64,000 bases of DNA from positions 29,550 through 93,549 of the forward strand of contig JAOUMB010000005.1 of NCBI GenBank assembly GCA_029881725.1, given 5' to 3'. Each line of letters begins with the position of its first letter. Within the stretch, counting starts at the first letter, position 1. The notes below the pieces were generated by a model. It was not told the DNA's origin and searched no databases. It saw only the letters and a list, made by a program, of their open reading frames with translations. Of the stretch, positions 8,084-16,757 are shown piece after piece. The stretch is from Nitrospirota bacterium (lineage in GTDB: Bacteria > Nitrospirota > JACRHL01). Both the position numbers and the translations under genes were made by a program.

Positions 8084-9687
8084 CCCCGGGCCCCCCGCAA
8101 CGGTTTGCGGTAGATGCGGGAACCGCGCTTGTAGTTGTACAGGGCCTGGCGCTCCACCGGCAGGTCCGAGGGCTCGGCGGGTTCAAAACCGTGCTCCAGA
8201 AACCAGTGGGCGGTCTGGGTGGTCAGGGCGAACAGGTGGGTAAAGCCCCGCGCCACGGCCAGCCGTTCGATCTGGGACAGCAGTTCGGTGGCGCGCCCGG
8301 ATTTCTGGTAATCGGGATGCACCACCATGCAGGCCAGTTCCGCCACTTTTTCCCTTGGAAATGGATGCAGCGCGGCGCAGGCGAGAACGGTTCCGTCCCG
8401 CTCGGCCACCAGGAAGGAGTCGATTTCCCGTTCCAGTTGCTCCCGGGAACGGCGCACCAGCACTCCGGCGTTCTCCAGCGGGACGATCAGGCTGATGATG
8501 CCAGCCAGATCGTCCAGGTTGGCTTTGCGCAGGGTTTCGTAACGGTTGGCGGACAGCATGGTCCCGCACCCGTCGCGGGTGAACAGCTCAGTCAGCAGCG
8601 CGCCGTCCAGGGAGTGGTCGAGCAGGTGACCGCGGGTGACACCGGCATCCACGGCGTCAATCAGGGCGGACAGGGGTTCGGCGTCCGGCAGGGAGGGGAG
8701 CAGGGCGCGCGCCGCGTCCAGGGAAAGCTCGGAGGGCAGGGAGGCGGTGTCGCCGGAAGAGAAGCCCCGCTGGGCCAGGACGATGAGCTTGCGGGCGTGC
8801 AATTTGGAAGCGACGGTGCCCGCCACGTCATAGGACGATAGGTTGAAAATCTCGCCGGTGATGGAGTAGCCCACCGGGGGGATCAGCACCACCGTTTGAT
8901 TGTTCAGCAGGGTGTTGATGGCGTCCGCGTCAACCCGGCGCACAGTGCCGGTGTGGTGGTAGTCCACCCCGTCCCGAATGCCGATCGGGCGGGAGGTGAG
9001 GAAATTGCCGGAGGAGACCCGCACATTGAATCCAGCCATGAGGGACGTTGGCAGCGAGGTGGTAAACAGCGCCTCGATCTGGGTGCGCACCGAGCCGGAA
9101 GCCTCCAGCAGGGCGGGAACTGCCTCCGGTGGAGTGACCCGGTAGGCACCGTGAAAGGAGGCATTGACGTTGGAGCGGGACAGACGCTCGGAAAGCTGGG
9201 GGCGGATTCCGAAAACAATGACCACCCGGATGCCCAGGGTGTGCAGCAGCGCAATATCGTGGATCAACGATGTAAAGAATGGGGAAGCCAGCGCTTCACC
9301 GGGAAAGTGGACGACAAAGGTGGAGCCCCGGTGAGCGTGGATATAGGGGGACGCGGAGCGAAAAAACGAAACGAAAGGCGGAACTGCGGAAGCGGGTTGT
9401 TCGGCAACCGGAGGGGGACTCATGGTGTCCGGATAGGGGAGGTCGGGACGCAGCAGGCTGGGATGAATGGCAAAAATGGAGGCAAGCCGCAATGCCATTT
9501 CGGCGCTGATACGGGTTTTTCCGTGAAGGAATTGGCTGATGGCGCCCTGGGTGGTTCCGATCTGGCTGGCCAGGTCTGCTTGCGAAGGGCGGGTGCCGGT
9601 TTGTTTCGCAACGGTATCCTGCCAATCGCGAAATAAAGCGATGAAACTCTGCGCTGACAGGTCGCTTGTTTGGCTGTTGCTGGGCAT
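8080..9687 (-). CDS. argA: N-acetylglutamate synthase with N-terminal XRE-type HTH domain
   Basis: This 535-residue single frame has three parts. Residues about 30-80 form an XRE/Cro-like helix-turn-helix (RPSQADLASQIGTTQGAI, then SQFLHGKTRISAEMALRLAS). Residues about 100-370 are the amino-acid-kinase fold of ArgA, starting at the family-typical FRSASPYIHAHRGSTFVV. Residues about 385-530 are the GNAT acetyltransferase domain, with the acetyl-CoA loop in VVHPDYQKSGRATELL. ArgA makes N-acetylglutamate from glutamate and acetyl-CoA, the first arginine step, and lies next to argE. Canonical ArgA begins at the kinase domain, so the roughly 95-residue HTH segment is extra. No good ribosome site is visible before ATG 9687. 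Confidence 0.88.
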   Translation of the reverse strand: MPSNSQTSDLSAQSFIALFRDWQDTVAKQTGTRPSQADLASQIGTTQGAISQFLHGKTRISAEMALRLASIFAIHPSLLRPDLPYPDTMSPPPVAEQPASAVPPFVSFFRSASPYIHAHRGSTFVVHFPGEALASPFFTSLIHDIALLHTLGIRVVIVFGIRPQLSERLSRSNVNASFHGAYRVTPPEAVPALLEASGSVRTQIEALFTTSLPTSLMAGFNVRVSSGNFLTSRPIGIRDGVDYHHTGTVRRVDADAINTLLNNQTVVLIPPVGYSITGEIFNLSSYDVAGTVASKLHARKLIVLAQRGFSSGDTASLPSELSLDAARALLPSLPDAEPLSALIDAVDAGVTRGHLLDHSLDGALLTELFTRDGCGTMLSANRYETLRKANLDDLAGIISLIVPLENAGVLVRRSREQLEREIDSFLVAERDGTVLACAALHPFPREKVAELACMVVHPDYQKSGRATELLSQIERLAVARGFTHLFALTTQTAHWFLEHGFEPAEPSDLPVERQALYNYKRGSRIYRKPLRGARG

Positions 9688-9837
9688 TTGTATGCTAATT
9701 GAAAATCTTTAAACGGTTAACTTGTAATGGGTCATTATATTAGCCTGCCTAAATAAAAGTTTGGAAATTTTGTATTTCACCCACTCGAACCGCCTAAAAT
9801 TTAGTCCAACTAATTTTCCCCGTTCCGGGGCTTGGGG
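9688..9837 (-). promoter_or_regulatory. argA promoter region, AT-rich
   Basis: The 150 bp between argE and argA is far more AT-rich than the coding flanks. Read leftward it has a perfect TATAAT -10 candidate (ATTATA on the plus strand at 9734-9739) but no clear -35. An 11-bp palindrome CTAAAATTTAG lies at 9794-9804 and a TTAAACGGTTAA motif at 9709-9720. Either could be an operator, for example for the HTH domain of ArgA itself, but that is inference. No canonical ARG box was seen. A short CCCCG-loop-CGGGG hairpin follows argE without a T-run. Confidence 0.45.
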
Positions 9838-10992
9838 TCAAGCCCCCACACAAAAACGGTGAACCAGCGTTCTCAGAATTTCCACGGTGGGCGGAATGCG
9901 GCTGAGCTCCAGGTATTCGTCCGGTCGGTGAGCCTGAGCGATGTCCCCCGGTCCAAGGATCACCGTGTCGATCCCCAGCGCCGTCAGGTACGGCCCCTCG
10001 GTGCCGAAGGTCACCGCCCGGGGCGTCTGACCGCTCAGTTCCGCCGCTGCTTGCACGATAGGCGCCTGCTCCGGAGTCTCCATGGCGGAGGTGCCGGCAA
10101 ACAGCGGGAAAACTTCCGCCCCCACGCCGCTGCCGGCAATGGCGGAGTGGACCCGCTGCGCCAGCTCGGCACGCAATTCATCCACCCCCATGCCGGGCAA
10201 TGGCCGCAGGTCGATGTGCAGTTCGCAGGCGGCGCAGATGCGGTTGGGGTTGTCGCCCCCGTGGATGTGTCCCAGGTTGAGGGTCGGCACCGGCACCGCG
10301 AAGCGGGTGTCCCGATGGCGGGTGCCCAATTGGGTGCGCCATTCCATCAGTGCGCCCATCACCCGCTGCATGGCATCCAGCGCGCTGGCTCCCCCCGCCG
10401 GATCGCTGGAATGGCCGCCGCTGCCGGTGAGGCGGATGGCTTCCATCAGGATGCCCTTGTGTACGTGCACAGGCGCCATGCCGGTGGGTTCGCCGATCAC
10501 CGCGTGGGCCGGATGGGCCAGTTGTCCGGCGGTGAGCGCCGCCGCGCCGCACATGCTGCTCTCCTCGTCGGCGGTGCCCAGAATGGTCAGCGGCCGGGCG
10601 AACTGCCCGGCTTTGAACGCCCGCGCCGCCTCAATGGCGATGGGGATAAAGCTCTTCATGTCGCTGGTGCCCAGCCCATACAGGCGGCCATCCCGCTCGG
10701 CGAGGGTGAACGGGTCGCTGGTCCAGCGCTCCCGGTCGAACGGCACCGTGTCCGTATGTCCGGCCAGCAGTAGGCCGCCGGACCCGGAGCCCAGTGTTCC
10801 CACCACGTTGGCCTTATCCGGCGCGCCGGGTATGGGGATTACCTGTACGGCAAAGCCCAGCAGCTCCAGCCATCCGGCCACCTGTTCCGCCACCTGGCGG
10901 TTGCCTTGGTCAAAATCCGGGTGCACGGAACTGACCGAGGGGGTGGCGATGATCCCTTCGAGCATGGTGCGCAAGGTCGGTTGCGTTTTCAT
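9838..10992 (-). CDS. argE: acetylornithine deacetylase
   Basis: The 384-residue M20-family metallohydrolase removes acetate from N-acetylornithine. The di-zinc motif is present: LLAGHTDTVPFD (His and Asp), GTADEESSM (catalytic Glu pair), VIGEPT and the C-terminal AQAHRPDEYL histidine. ATG 10992 begins MKTQPTLRTMLEGII, the usual family start; the longer open frame to 11220 has no support. Together with argA it forms a leftward arginine pair. The presence of both ArgA and ArgE implies the linear acetyl pathway rather than ArgJ cycling, unless argJ lies elsewhere. Confidence 0.9.
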   Translation of the reverse strand: MKTQPTLRTMLEGIIATPSVSSVHPDFDQGNRQVAEQVAGWLELLGFAVQVIPIPGAPDKANVVGTLGSGSGGLLLAGHTDTVPFDRERWTSDPFTLAERDGRLYGLGTSDMKSFIPIAIEAARAFKAGQFARPLTILGTADEESSMCGAAALTAGQLAHPAHAVIGEPTGMAPVHVHKGILMEAIRLTGSGGHSSDPAGGASALDAMQRVMGALMEWRTQLGTRHRDTRFAVPVPTLNLGHIHGGDNPNRICAACELHIDLRPLPGMGVDELRAELAQRVHSAIAGSGVGAEVFPLFAGTSAMETPEQAPIVQAAAELSGQTPRAVTFGTEGPYLTALGIDTVILGPGDIAQAHRPDEYLELSRIPPTVEILRTLVHRFCVGA

Positions 10993-11074
10993 AGCGGGAA
11001 TTTTGCGTTCTTCCTTTTGAATGCACAACCACCCCGGCGATCCGGGAGTGGAAATATTGTGGTAGCGTGGCCCC

Positions 11075-11512
11075 ATGACCGACGCCGATGTTCGCCAGAA
11101 CCCCACCCCCCGGGTGGTGGTGGCCACTTTTTTCGACCCGGTGCAGGCCGAGATGTGCGCTTCCTTTCTCCTGGCCGAGGGGTTCGATGTGCGCCTGCGG
11201 GACAACCACACGGTGTCCATCGACCCCCTCTATGCCATGGCCCTGGGCGGCGTGCGCCTTACCGCCCCGGAACACGAGGCTGACCGGGTGCGCCAGGTGC
11301 TGGACGCCTTCCATGGCGAAGCGGGCGGCGACGGCACATCTCCCGCCGGGGGGACGGCGGAAAACGCCTCCGATCCGGGCCGTGTCTGCCGCATTTGTGG
11401 CAACCGCCCGGTGGTGGCTGAATCCGGGTGGCGATTGCTGGGCATCCCCCTGCCGTTTGGCCCCACGTGCCTGCGGTGTGTGACGTGCGGGTACCGGTGG
11501 GCGGGGCCGTGA
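11075..11512 (+). CDS. DUF2007-domain protein with C-terminal zinc-ribbon-like cysteines
   Basis: This 145-residue cytosolic protein is divergent from argE. Residues 12-75 match the DUF2007 (putative signal-transducing) fold: VATFFDPVQAEMCASFLLAE followed by VRLRDNHTVSIDPLYA and GGVRLTAPEHEADRVRQVL. The tail carries CRICGN and CLRCVTCGYRW cysteine pairs that could bind one zinc. DUF2007 resembles PII-like small sensors, but no ligand is established. The function is unknown. Confidence 0.7.
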   Translation: MTDADVRQNPTPRVVVATFFDPVQAEMCASFLLAEGFDVRLRDNHTVSIDPLYAMALGGVRLTAPEHEADRVRQVLDAFHGEAGGDGTSPAGGTAENASDPGRVCRICGNRPVVAESGWRLLGIPLPFGPTCLRCVTCGYRWAGP

Positions 11513-11665
11513 ACCGGTCCACGCCTGGCGGCGCCGTTCAGGGGCCGGGAAGGTTGGCTCCCCGGTAACGGGGGGGCAGCGTACCGTTTCCCCGTTTTCG
11601 CCCTCCTGCGCATGTGGCGGATGGTGCGCATCCGGTCCATGTGTTCGGCGCACAACTCTCTAAAT

Positions 11666-12187
11666 CAATGGGTTATGTTTACTTTCCGGGCGGATCCTGA
11701 CGGCGGGGTCCGATTGTTGGTGGGGGCAAATCGTGCTACTTCGCTTCGCAAACGGCAAAGCTAAACCGTGGGCCACGGTGGCGCACCGAGCATAACGTGT
11801 TGATGGTTTGGAAAAAATGGCCGTTTGTGGGCACGACGGTTTAATTTCGCAAAATGTAGGAGAAAAATCCATAACGGGCCGTTTTTGCTGGGCATTTTTC
11901 GGGTGTGGTTGCGAAATAAAACACGGTGAAAATTAACGGTTTTCGCGCTCATAACTGGTTGGTTTTGTGGGAGAAAAGTGGCTTTGTGGTGGCATTTTGC
12001 ACCGTGTGTTTCGCATGTTCACGGTGGAGACAGAACCGAATATCAAGGGGTTCTGAAGGCCGGTAGCACGATTCGGATGGTTTTAAATGGGGTTTTTGGG
12101 AGGACTGCTCATAACCCGTTGAAATAATGCAGAAATCTCCCCTCTGTGGTGCATGGGAAAGGCAAGCGAAGTGGGCATAACCTATTG
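11666..12187 (+). repeat. degenerate tandem array, about 80-bp period, anchored by CATAAC
   Basis: CATAAC followed by two bases and GTTG-like sequence recurs on the plus strand at 11791, 11870, 11950, 12110 and 12176, with a weaker CAGAAC copy at 12031. Successive spacings are 79, 80, 81, 79 and 66 bp. An inverted copy (CAATGGGTTATG) lies at 11666-11677. Units share a TTTCGC or GCGAAA core and an ACGGTG motif just before the next anchor, for example CACCGTG...CACGGTG at the end of the third unit. The island is AT-rich against its surroundings and holds no convincing gene. The sequence from 11513 to 11665 shows nothing recognisable. Confidence 0.6.
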
Positions 12188-12192
12188 AAGGA

Positions 12193-12970
12193 ATGGAAAA
12201 TGATTCCGGTGCGGGGGGCGGTTCCCGGTGCGCCCCGGTTACGACATGGCCGGTCAGGGTGAAAAAGTCGCCTGTTCAGGATTGCCTTTACTGTATTCAC
12301 GTGGCATTGCCGGGCATGAGGCCGGGCGGATTTTCGTTCAACCAGTATCTGGTGGTGAATGAAAAACCGCTGCTGTTTCACACCGGTCCGCGGCGGCTGA
12401 TCGAGCTGCTTCGTGCCCAGATCGAAACCGTACTTCCCGTAACCGACCTGCGCTACATCGCGTTTTCTCATGTGGAGGCGGACGAGACCGGGAGCCTGGC
12501 CGAGTTCCTGGCGGCCGCCCCCGATGCCCGGCCGGTGTGCAGCCAGGTGGCAGCCATGGTGTCGGTGAACGATCTGGTGGGCGTGCCGCCGGTGGCGATG
12601 GCGGACGGCGAAATCCTGAGCCTGGGCCGCCATCAGCTGGTGTGGCAGACCACCCCCCACCTGCCCCATGGCTGGGAGTGCGGCGATCTGTTCGACCAGA
12701 CCACCCGTACCCTGTTTTGCGGCGATCTGTTCACCCAGCCTGGCATGGGGGAGCAGGCGTTGACCCGGGACGATATTCTGGCCCCTAGCGAGGCGTTGCG
12801 CAGCCAGATGGATTACTTCGCCCACAGCCGCGACACCCCCCACCTGTTGGAAAAACTGGCCAATCTGCACCCTGATGTGCTGGCCATGCATGCATGGCAG
12901 CGCTTGGGCCGGGGATGGCGCGGGACTGCTGCGCAAGCTGAGTGGCGCCCTTTCCCTGGCCCTCGCCTGA
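12193..12970 (+). pseudogene. metallo-beta-lactamase-fold protein (ODP/flavodiiron-like), frameshifted
   Basis: The protein resembles stand-alone oxygen-binding di-iron MBL proteins: GGFSFNQYLVVNEKPLLFHTG, the HxExD-type motif SHVEADETG, HLPHGWE, CGDLF and a late MHxx histidine. At 12886-12897 the tetranucleotide ATGC is duplicated (ATGCATGCATGG). Removing four bases restores a family-like ending AMHGSAWAG...LLRKLSGALSLALA with a stop at 12968-12970. As written, the frame runs on to 13149 and collides with the convergent membrane gene, which supports the lesion being real in the given sequence. The start is uncertain: ATG 12193 has no spaced ribosome site and GTG 12259 is an alternative. Confidence 0.7.
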
Positions 12971-13009
12971 ACGTGCGGCCGCCCGCGTTTTGCGGCGCGG
13001 GCGGCCGGT

Positions 13010-13420
13010 TCAAAGGGGGCCGCGTGCGAGAGCGACAAAGAACATGGGCAAGCCGTTGGGGTCCACCCCAAACACCGCCAGCAGAAACACCCCAACCCCT
13101 GAGGAGGGCGGCAGTAGTGCCGCGGCAAACAGTACGAAAAAGCCGCTGATGACCGGCAGACCGGAAGAGCCACCGGTGCTCTCGGTGCCTCCATGCGTGC
13201 ACTTATAAAGCCACGGCCCGATACACGTCAGATAGACGTTCCAGGTGCACACCAGCACCGCCAGCCCCGCGAACAGGACTCCAAATCCGGCCCGCCCCGG
13301 GATGGGCGGAATCCACGAGATCGGCTCCATGCCCACCAGGTGACGCATGACGACTACCGCTGCGATGCCGGTAACCACGATGGCAAAAATGAGGATGGTG
13401 GCAAGGTCTTCCCGTGTCAT
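13010..13420 (-). CDS. small multi-pass membrane protein, unknown function
   Basis: This 136-residue protein has three to four hydrophobic helices (ILIFAIVVTGIAAVVVM, GFGVLFAGLAVLVCTWNVYL, ISGFFVLFAAALL, VGVFLLAVFG). No enzymatic motif is visible and I do not recognise a family. The composition and regular helix spacing make it a probable real gene. It is convergent with the frameshifted MBL gene, ending 39 bp from that gene's ancestral stop. A stem-loop lies 10 bp before its start codon. Confidence 0.55.
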   Translation of the reverse strand: MTREDLATILIFAIVVTGIAAVVVMRHLVGMEPISWIPPIPGRAGFGVLFAGLAVLVCTWNVYLTCIGPWLYKCTHGGTESTGGSSGLPVISGFFVLFAAALLPPSSGVGVFLLAVFGVDPNGLPMFFVALARGPL

Positions 13421-13430
13421 GGGGCTACTG

Positions 13431-13450
13431 TAGCACCCCGCAGGGTGCTA
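13431..13450 (-). other. stem-loop just upstream of the small membrane protein gene
   Basis: TAGCACCC and GGGTGCTA form a perfect 8-bp stem with a 4-nt loop. On the plus strand it is followed by A6. On the minus strand it is preceded by T6 and sits 10 bp before the start codon at 13420. It has no T-run in the right place for a terminator of the minus gene, so it may be a repeat or a translational element. Confidence 0.35.
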
Positions 13451-13525
13451 AAAAACCGTGGGGTTAATGGGCTATTTGCCCGAAATTTACAGGGTGGCAA
13501 CACGCCACCATTTTCGCCCTGTCCT

Positions 13526-13550
13526 GTCATTCCCTCTGCGCGGGAATGAC
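13526..13550. repeat. REP-like palindrome (GTCATTCCC / GGGAATGAC)
   Basis: A perfect 9-bp inverted repeat, GTCATTCCC and GGGAATGAC, flanks a 7-nt GC-rich loop. This core recurs in many proteobacterial intergenic palindromes of the REP/BIME type. Only one copy is visible in the window. Confidence 0.4.
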
Positions 13551-13923
13551 TAGTTGCGCGCACGGCGGTATTGGCTGACGGAATGGCCACGTTCCATGGA
13601 AAAGGGGTCCCCGGGCCCGCCTCCCTGTTAGCGATGGCCTGAACGACACAATCCGCCCCGGAGCGGGCATTCAGGGTACGTACGGGTCACGCGCCCCAAC
13701 CGGGGTTCCCGGCGCGCGGCCATGTTGGCCGGCGAAAGGATTGCCCACCTTAAGACGTGCCGTGAAGCGCCGCGGGAAAGAGAGGGTTGCGGGTTTTTTA
13801 TTTGCCCCGATTGGCACGCCTGTGATTTTTTGGGTTTCGTGGCGGCGTTGTGGCCCTGCTGTCCCGGTTTTGTGTTCCCGGTCTGCGGCGGAGAAATGGT
13901 CGCTCCCTAATTAAAAAATGTCA
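13551..13923. other. intergenic stretch with no recognised feature
   Basis: Short open frames here (for example 13722-13910, plus) have no family-like sequence and poor coding character. I see no RNA gene or repeat. The stretch separates the REP-like palindrome from the nrdJ terminator. Confidence 0.4.
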
Positions 13924-13955
13924 AAAGGGGAGGCGCCTTCCGGCACCTCCCCTTT
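13924..13955 (-). terminator. intrinsic terminator of nrdJ
   Basis: Read leftward, AAAGGGGAGG-T-GCC, a GGAA loop and GGC-G-CCTCCCCTTTT form a 13-bp stem with one internal mismatch, followed after four bases by T6. It lies 45 bp beyond the nrdJ stop. Confidence 0.8.
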
Positions 13956-14000
13956 CACATGTCACAGCGGGGTGTGTTACTTGGATGTTAAACCAACCAA

Positions 14001-16757
14001 TCAGCTACACCCCACGCTCGCACCGCAGTTGATGCACTTGTAACAAGCGCCGTTGCGCACCAGCATGCTGCCGCACTCCGGGCACGGAGGGGAATCCTCC
14101 TGGGCCTGGAAGCTGGCTTCCTCGTGATCCACGCTCAGGTCCTGGGCGGTCACGTCCTCGGCGGTGGCGGCTTGGGCCTCCTCCGGGGCGACCTTGGACA
14201 GGAACTTCACCCCCAGCCAGCGGAACACGTAGTCGATCACGCTCTTGGCGATCGGCACATCCGGGTTGTTGGTGAAGCCCGCCGGCTCGAAGCGCGTGTG
14301 GCTGAACTTCTTCACCAGGGTCGCCACCGGCACGCCGTACTGCAAGGCGATGCTGGTGCCGGTCGCCACCGAGTCCATCAGGCCGCTGATGGTGGAGCCC
14401 TGCTTGGCCATGGTGATGAAGATTTCGCCCGGTTGGCCGTCCTCGTACATGCCAACGGTGATGTACCCTTCGTGACCCCCCACCGAGAACTTGTGGGTGA
14501 TGGACTGGCGCTCGTCCGGCAGGCGCCGGCGGCGCGGCTTGGCTTCGGCCACCGCGGCCTTCTTGTCCATGGAGGTGTTCAGCGGCTGGGTGCGCTTGGA
14601 GCCGTCGCGGTAGATGGCCACCGCCTTCACGCCCAGCTTCCAGCTTTCGATGTAGGCATCGCGGATCTGCTCCACGGTGGCCTCGTTGGGCACGTTCACG
14701 GTCTTGGAGATGGCCCCGGACAGGAACGGCTGCACCGCGCCCATCATGCGGATGTGACCCATGGGCGCAATGGAGCGGATGCCCTCGGCAGGCTTGAAGG
14801 CACAGTCGAACACCGGCAGGTGCTCATCGGAGAGGCCCGGCGCACCCTCGATGGTGCCGGTCTCGTCGATGTATTCCAGCATGGCGTCGATCTGTGCGCG
14901 GGTGTAGCCCAGCTTGGTCAGGCCCTCGGTCACGGTGCGGTTCACGATCTTCATCATGCCGCCGCCCACCAGCTTTTTGTACTTCACCAGCGCGATGTCC
15001 GGCTCCACTCCGGTGGTGTCGCAGTCCATCATGAAGCCGATGGTGCCGGTGGGGGCCAGCACCGAGATCTGCGCGTTGCGGTAGCCGTGCTCCTCCCCCT
15101 GCTTGAGGGCTTCGTCCCACACGCCGCGGGCCGCTTCCACCAGGTCCTGGTCCAGATACTGGGCCTCGATGCCTTCCACCGCCGCCCGGTGCTTCTTGAC
15201 CACCTTCAGGAACGGTTCCCGGTTCTTGGGAAAGCCGGTAAACGGACCCACCCGGTCGGCGATCTCGGCGGACATTTCGTAGCCCTGGCCGGTCATGATG
15301 GCGGTGATCACCGCCGCATGGGCGCGTCCGGCTTCCGAATCGTACGGCAGGCCGCGTGCCATCAGCATGGCGCCCAGGTTGGCGTAACCGAGGCCCAGCG
15401 GACGGAAGTCCTCGCTGTTCATGCCGATGCGCTCGGTGGGGTATCCAGCGCCGGATACGATGATCTCCTGGGCCAGAATCATCACCCGCACGCCCTGACG
15501 GAAGGCCGGCACGTCAAACTCGCCGTCGGCGGTGCGGAATTTCATCAGGTTCAGGGACGACAGGTTGCAGGCCGAATCGTCCAGGAACATGTACTCGGAG
15601 CACGGGTTGCTGGCGTGGATGCGGTCGGTGTTGGGGCAGGTGTGCCAGTCGTTGATGATGGTGTCGAACTGCATGCCCGGATCGCCGCACACCCAGGTGC
15701 CCTCGGCAATCTTGTCCATCAGCTCGCGGGCCTTGTAGGTCCACATGGGCTGGCCGGTGGTGCGCGCCACCGTGGTCCAGTCGCCGTCCTCGATGACCGC
15801 CTTCATGAAGGCGTCGGTCACCCGCACCGAGTGGTTGGCGTTCTGGAAGTGCACCGAGTCGTAGGCGCCGCCGGGGACGTTGAAACCGCCGTCGTAACCG
15901 GCGTCGATCAGCGCCCAGGCCTTCTTTTCCTCGGTTTCCTTGCTGGTGATGAACTCCACGATGTCGGGATGGTCCACGTCCAGGATCACCATCTTGGCGG
16001 CGCGCCGGGTTTTGCCGCCGCTCTTGATGACCCCGGCAAAGGAGTCAAAGCCGCGCATGAAGGAGACCGGGCCGGAGGCGATGCCGCCGCCGTCCAGCTT
16101 TTCCATGGAGCCGCGCAGGGGGGACAGGTTGGACCCGGCGCCGGAGCCGCCCTTGAACAGCATGCCCTCGGTTTTGGCCAGGTCCAGAATGCTGGACATG
16201 GAGTCTTCCACGCTGTTGATGAAACAGGCGGAGCACTGGGGCTTGTCGTGCAGGCCGCAGTTGAACCACACCGGGCTGTTGAAGCTGGACATCTGGTTCA
16301 GCAGCAGGTACGTGAGTTCGTCACCAAAAATGTCGCGCTGATCGTCGGTGGCGAAGTAGCCCATGTCGCGGCCCCAGCGGGCGATGGTGTGCACCACCCG
16401 GTCGATGAGCTGCTTGAGGGAATGTTCCCGGTCCGGGGCGCCCAGGTGACCGTGGAAATACTTGGAAACCACCACGTTGGTGGCCATCTGCGACCACCCC
16501 TTGGGCATTTCCACGTCGCGCTGTTCAAACAGCACTTCGCCCTTCTCGTTGACCACGCTGGCGGTGCGGTTTTCCCACTCCACCTCACCATAGGGGTGCA
16601 CCCCCTGGCGGGTGAAGAAGCGCGAAATCAGCCCGGCCGGGCCGCTGGCCGCGGGGGCCTGCGTGGCGGCCTGCTTGCGGGTATCGCCTGTGCTGCTCAC
16701 CTGATCCTCCCCGGTGTCCGCGTCGGTGCTGGCGGATGCTGCGGCGTCGTTATCCAT
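14001..16757 (-). CDS. nrdJ: adenosylcobalamin-dependent (class II) ribonucleotide reductase
   Basis: This 918-residue enzyme reduces ribonucleotides to deoxyribonucleotides, using adenosylcobalamin to make the thiyl radical. The core shows NSPVWFNCGL, KGGSGAGSNLSPLRGS, the active-site stretch NPCSEYMFLDD-SACNLSSLNL, and APTGTIGFMMDCDTTG. The C-terminus has the long class II tail with CPECGSMLVRNG and CYKCINCGASVGC, which carries redox cysteines or a zinc ribbon. The first about 45 residues are Ala/Thr/Asp-rich linker. Class II enzymes work with or without oxygen, which suits an organism crossing oxic-anoxic zones. No other reductase gene is in the window, and no cobalamin riboswitch was found upstream. 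Confidence 0.95.
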   Translation of the reverse strand: MDNDAAASASTDADTGEDQVSSTGDTRKQAATQAPAASGPAGLISRFFTRQGVHPYGEVEWENRTASVVNEKGEVLFEQRDVEMPKGWSQMATNVVVSKYFHGHLGAPDREHSLKQLIDRVVHTIARWGRDMGYFATDDQRDIFGDELTYLLLNQMSSFNSPVWFNCGLHDKPQCSACFINSVEDSMSSILDLAKTEGMLFKGGSGAGSNLSPLRGSMEKLDGGGIASGPVSFMRGFDSFAGVIKSGGKTRRAAKMVILDVDHPDIVEFITSKETEEKKAWALIDAGYDGGFNVPGGAYDSVHFQNANHSVRVTDAFMKAVIEDGDWTTVARTTGQPMWTYKARELMDKIAEGTWVCGDPGMQFDTIINDWHTCPNTDRIHASNPCSEYMFLDDSACNLSSLNLMKFRTADGEFDVPAFRQGVRVMILAQEIIVSGAGYPTERIGMNSEDFRPLGLGYANLGAMLMARGLPYDSEAGRAHAAVITAIMTGQGYEMSAEIADRVGPFTGFPKNREPFLKVVKKHRAAVEGIEAQYLDQDLVEAARGVWDEALKQGEEHGYRNAQISVLAPTGTIGFMMDCDTTGVEPDIALVKYKKLVGGGMMKIVNRTVTEGLTKLGYTRAQIDAMLEYIDETGTIEGAPGLSDEHLPVFDCAFKPAEGIRSIAPMGHIRMMGAVQPFLSGAISKTVNVPNEATVEQIRDAYIESWKLGVKAVAIYRDGSKRTQPLNTSMDKKAAVAEAKPRRRRLPDERQSITHKFSVGGHEGYITVGMYEDGQPGEIFITMAKQGSTISGLMDSVATGTSIALQYGVPVATLVKKFSHTRFEPAGFTNNPDVPIAKSVIDYVFRWLGVKFLSKVAPEEAQAATAEDVTAQDLSVDHEEASFQAQEDSPPCPECGSMLVRNGACYKCINCGASVGCS

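Noticed and set aside
11666..12187. CRISPR array or integron attC array
   Set aside because: Repeat units are diverged throughout and lack a constant repeat with variable spacers; no cas or integrase gene is nearby, and the CATAAC anchors lack the paired right-hand core of attC.
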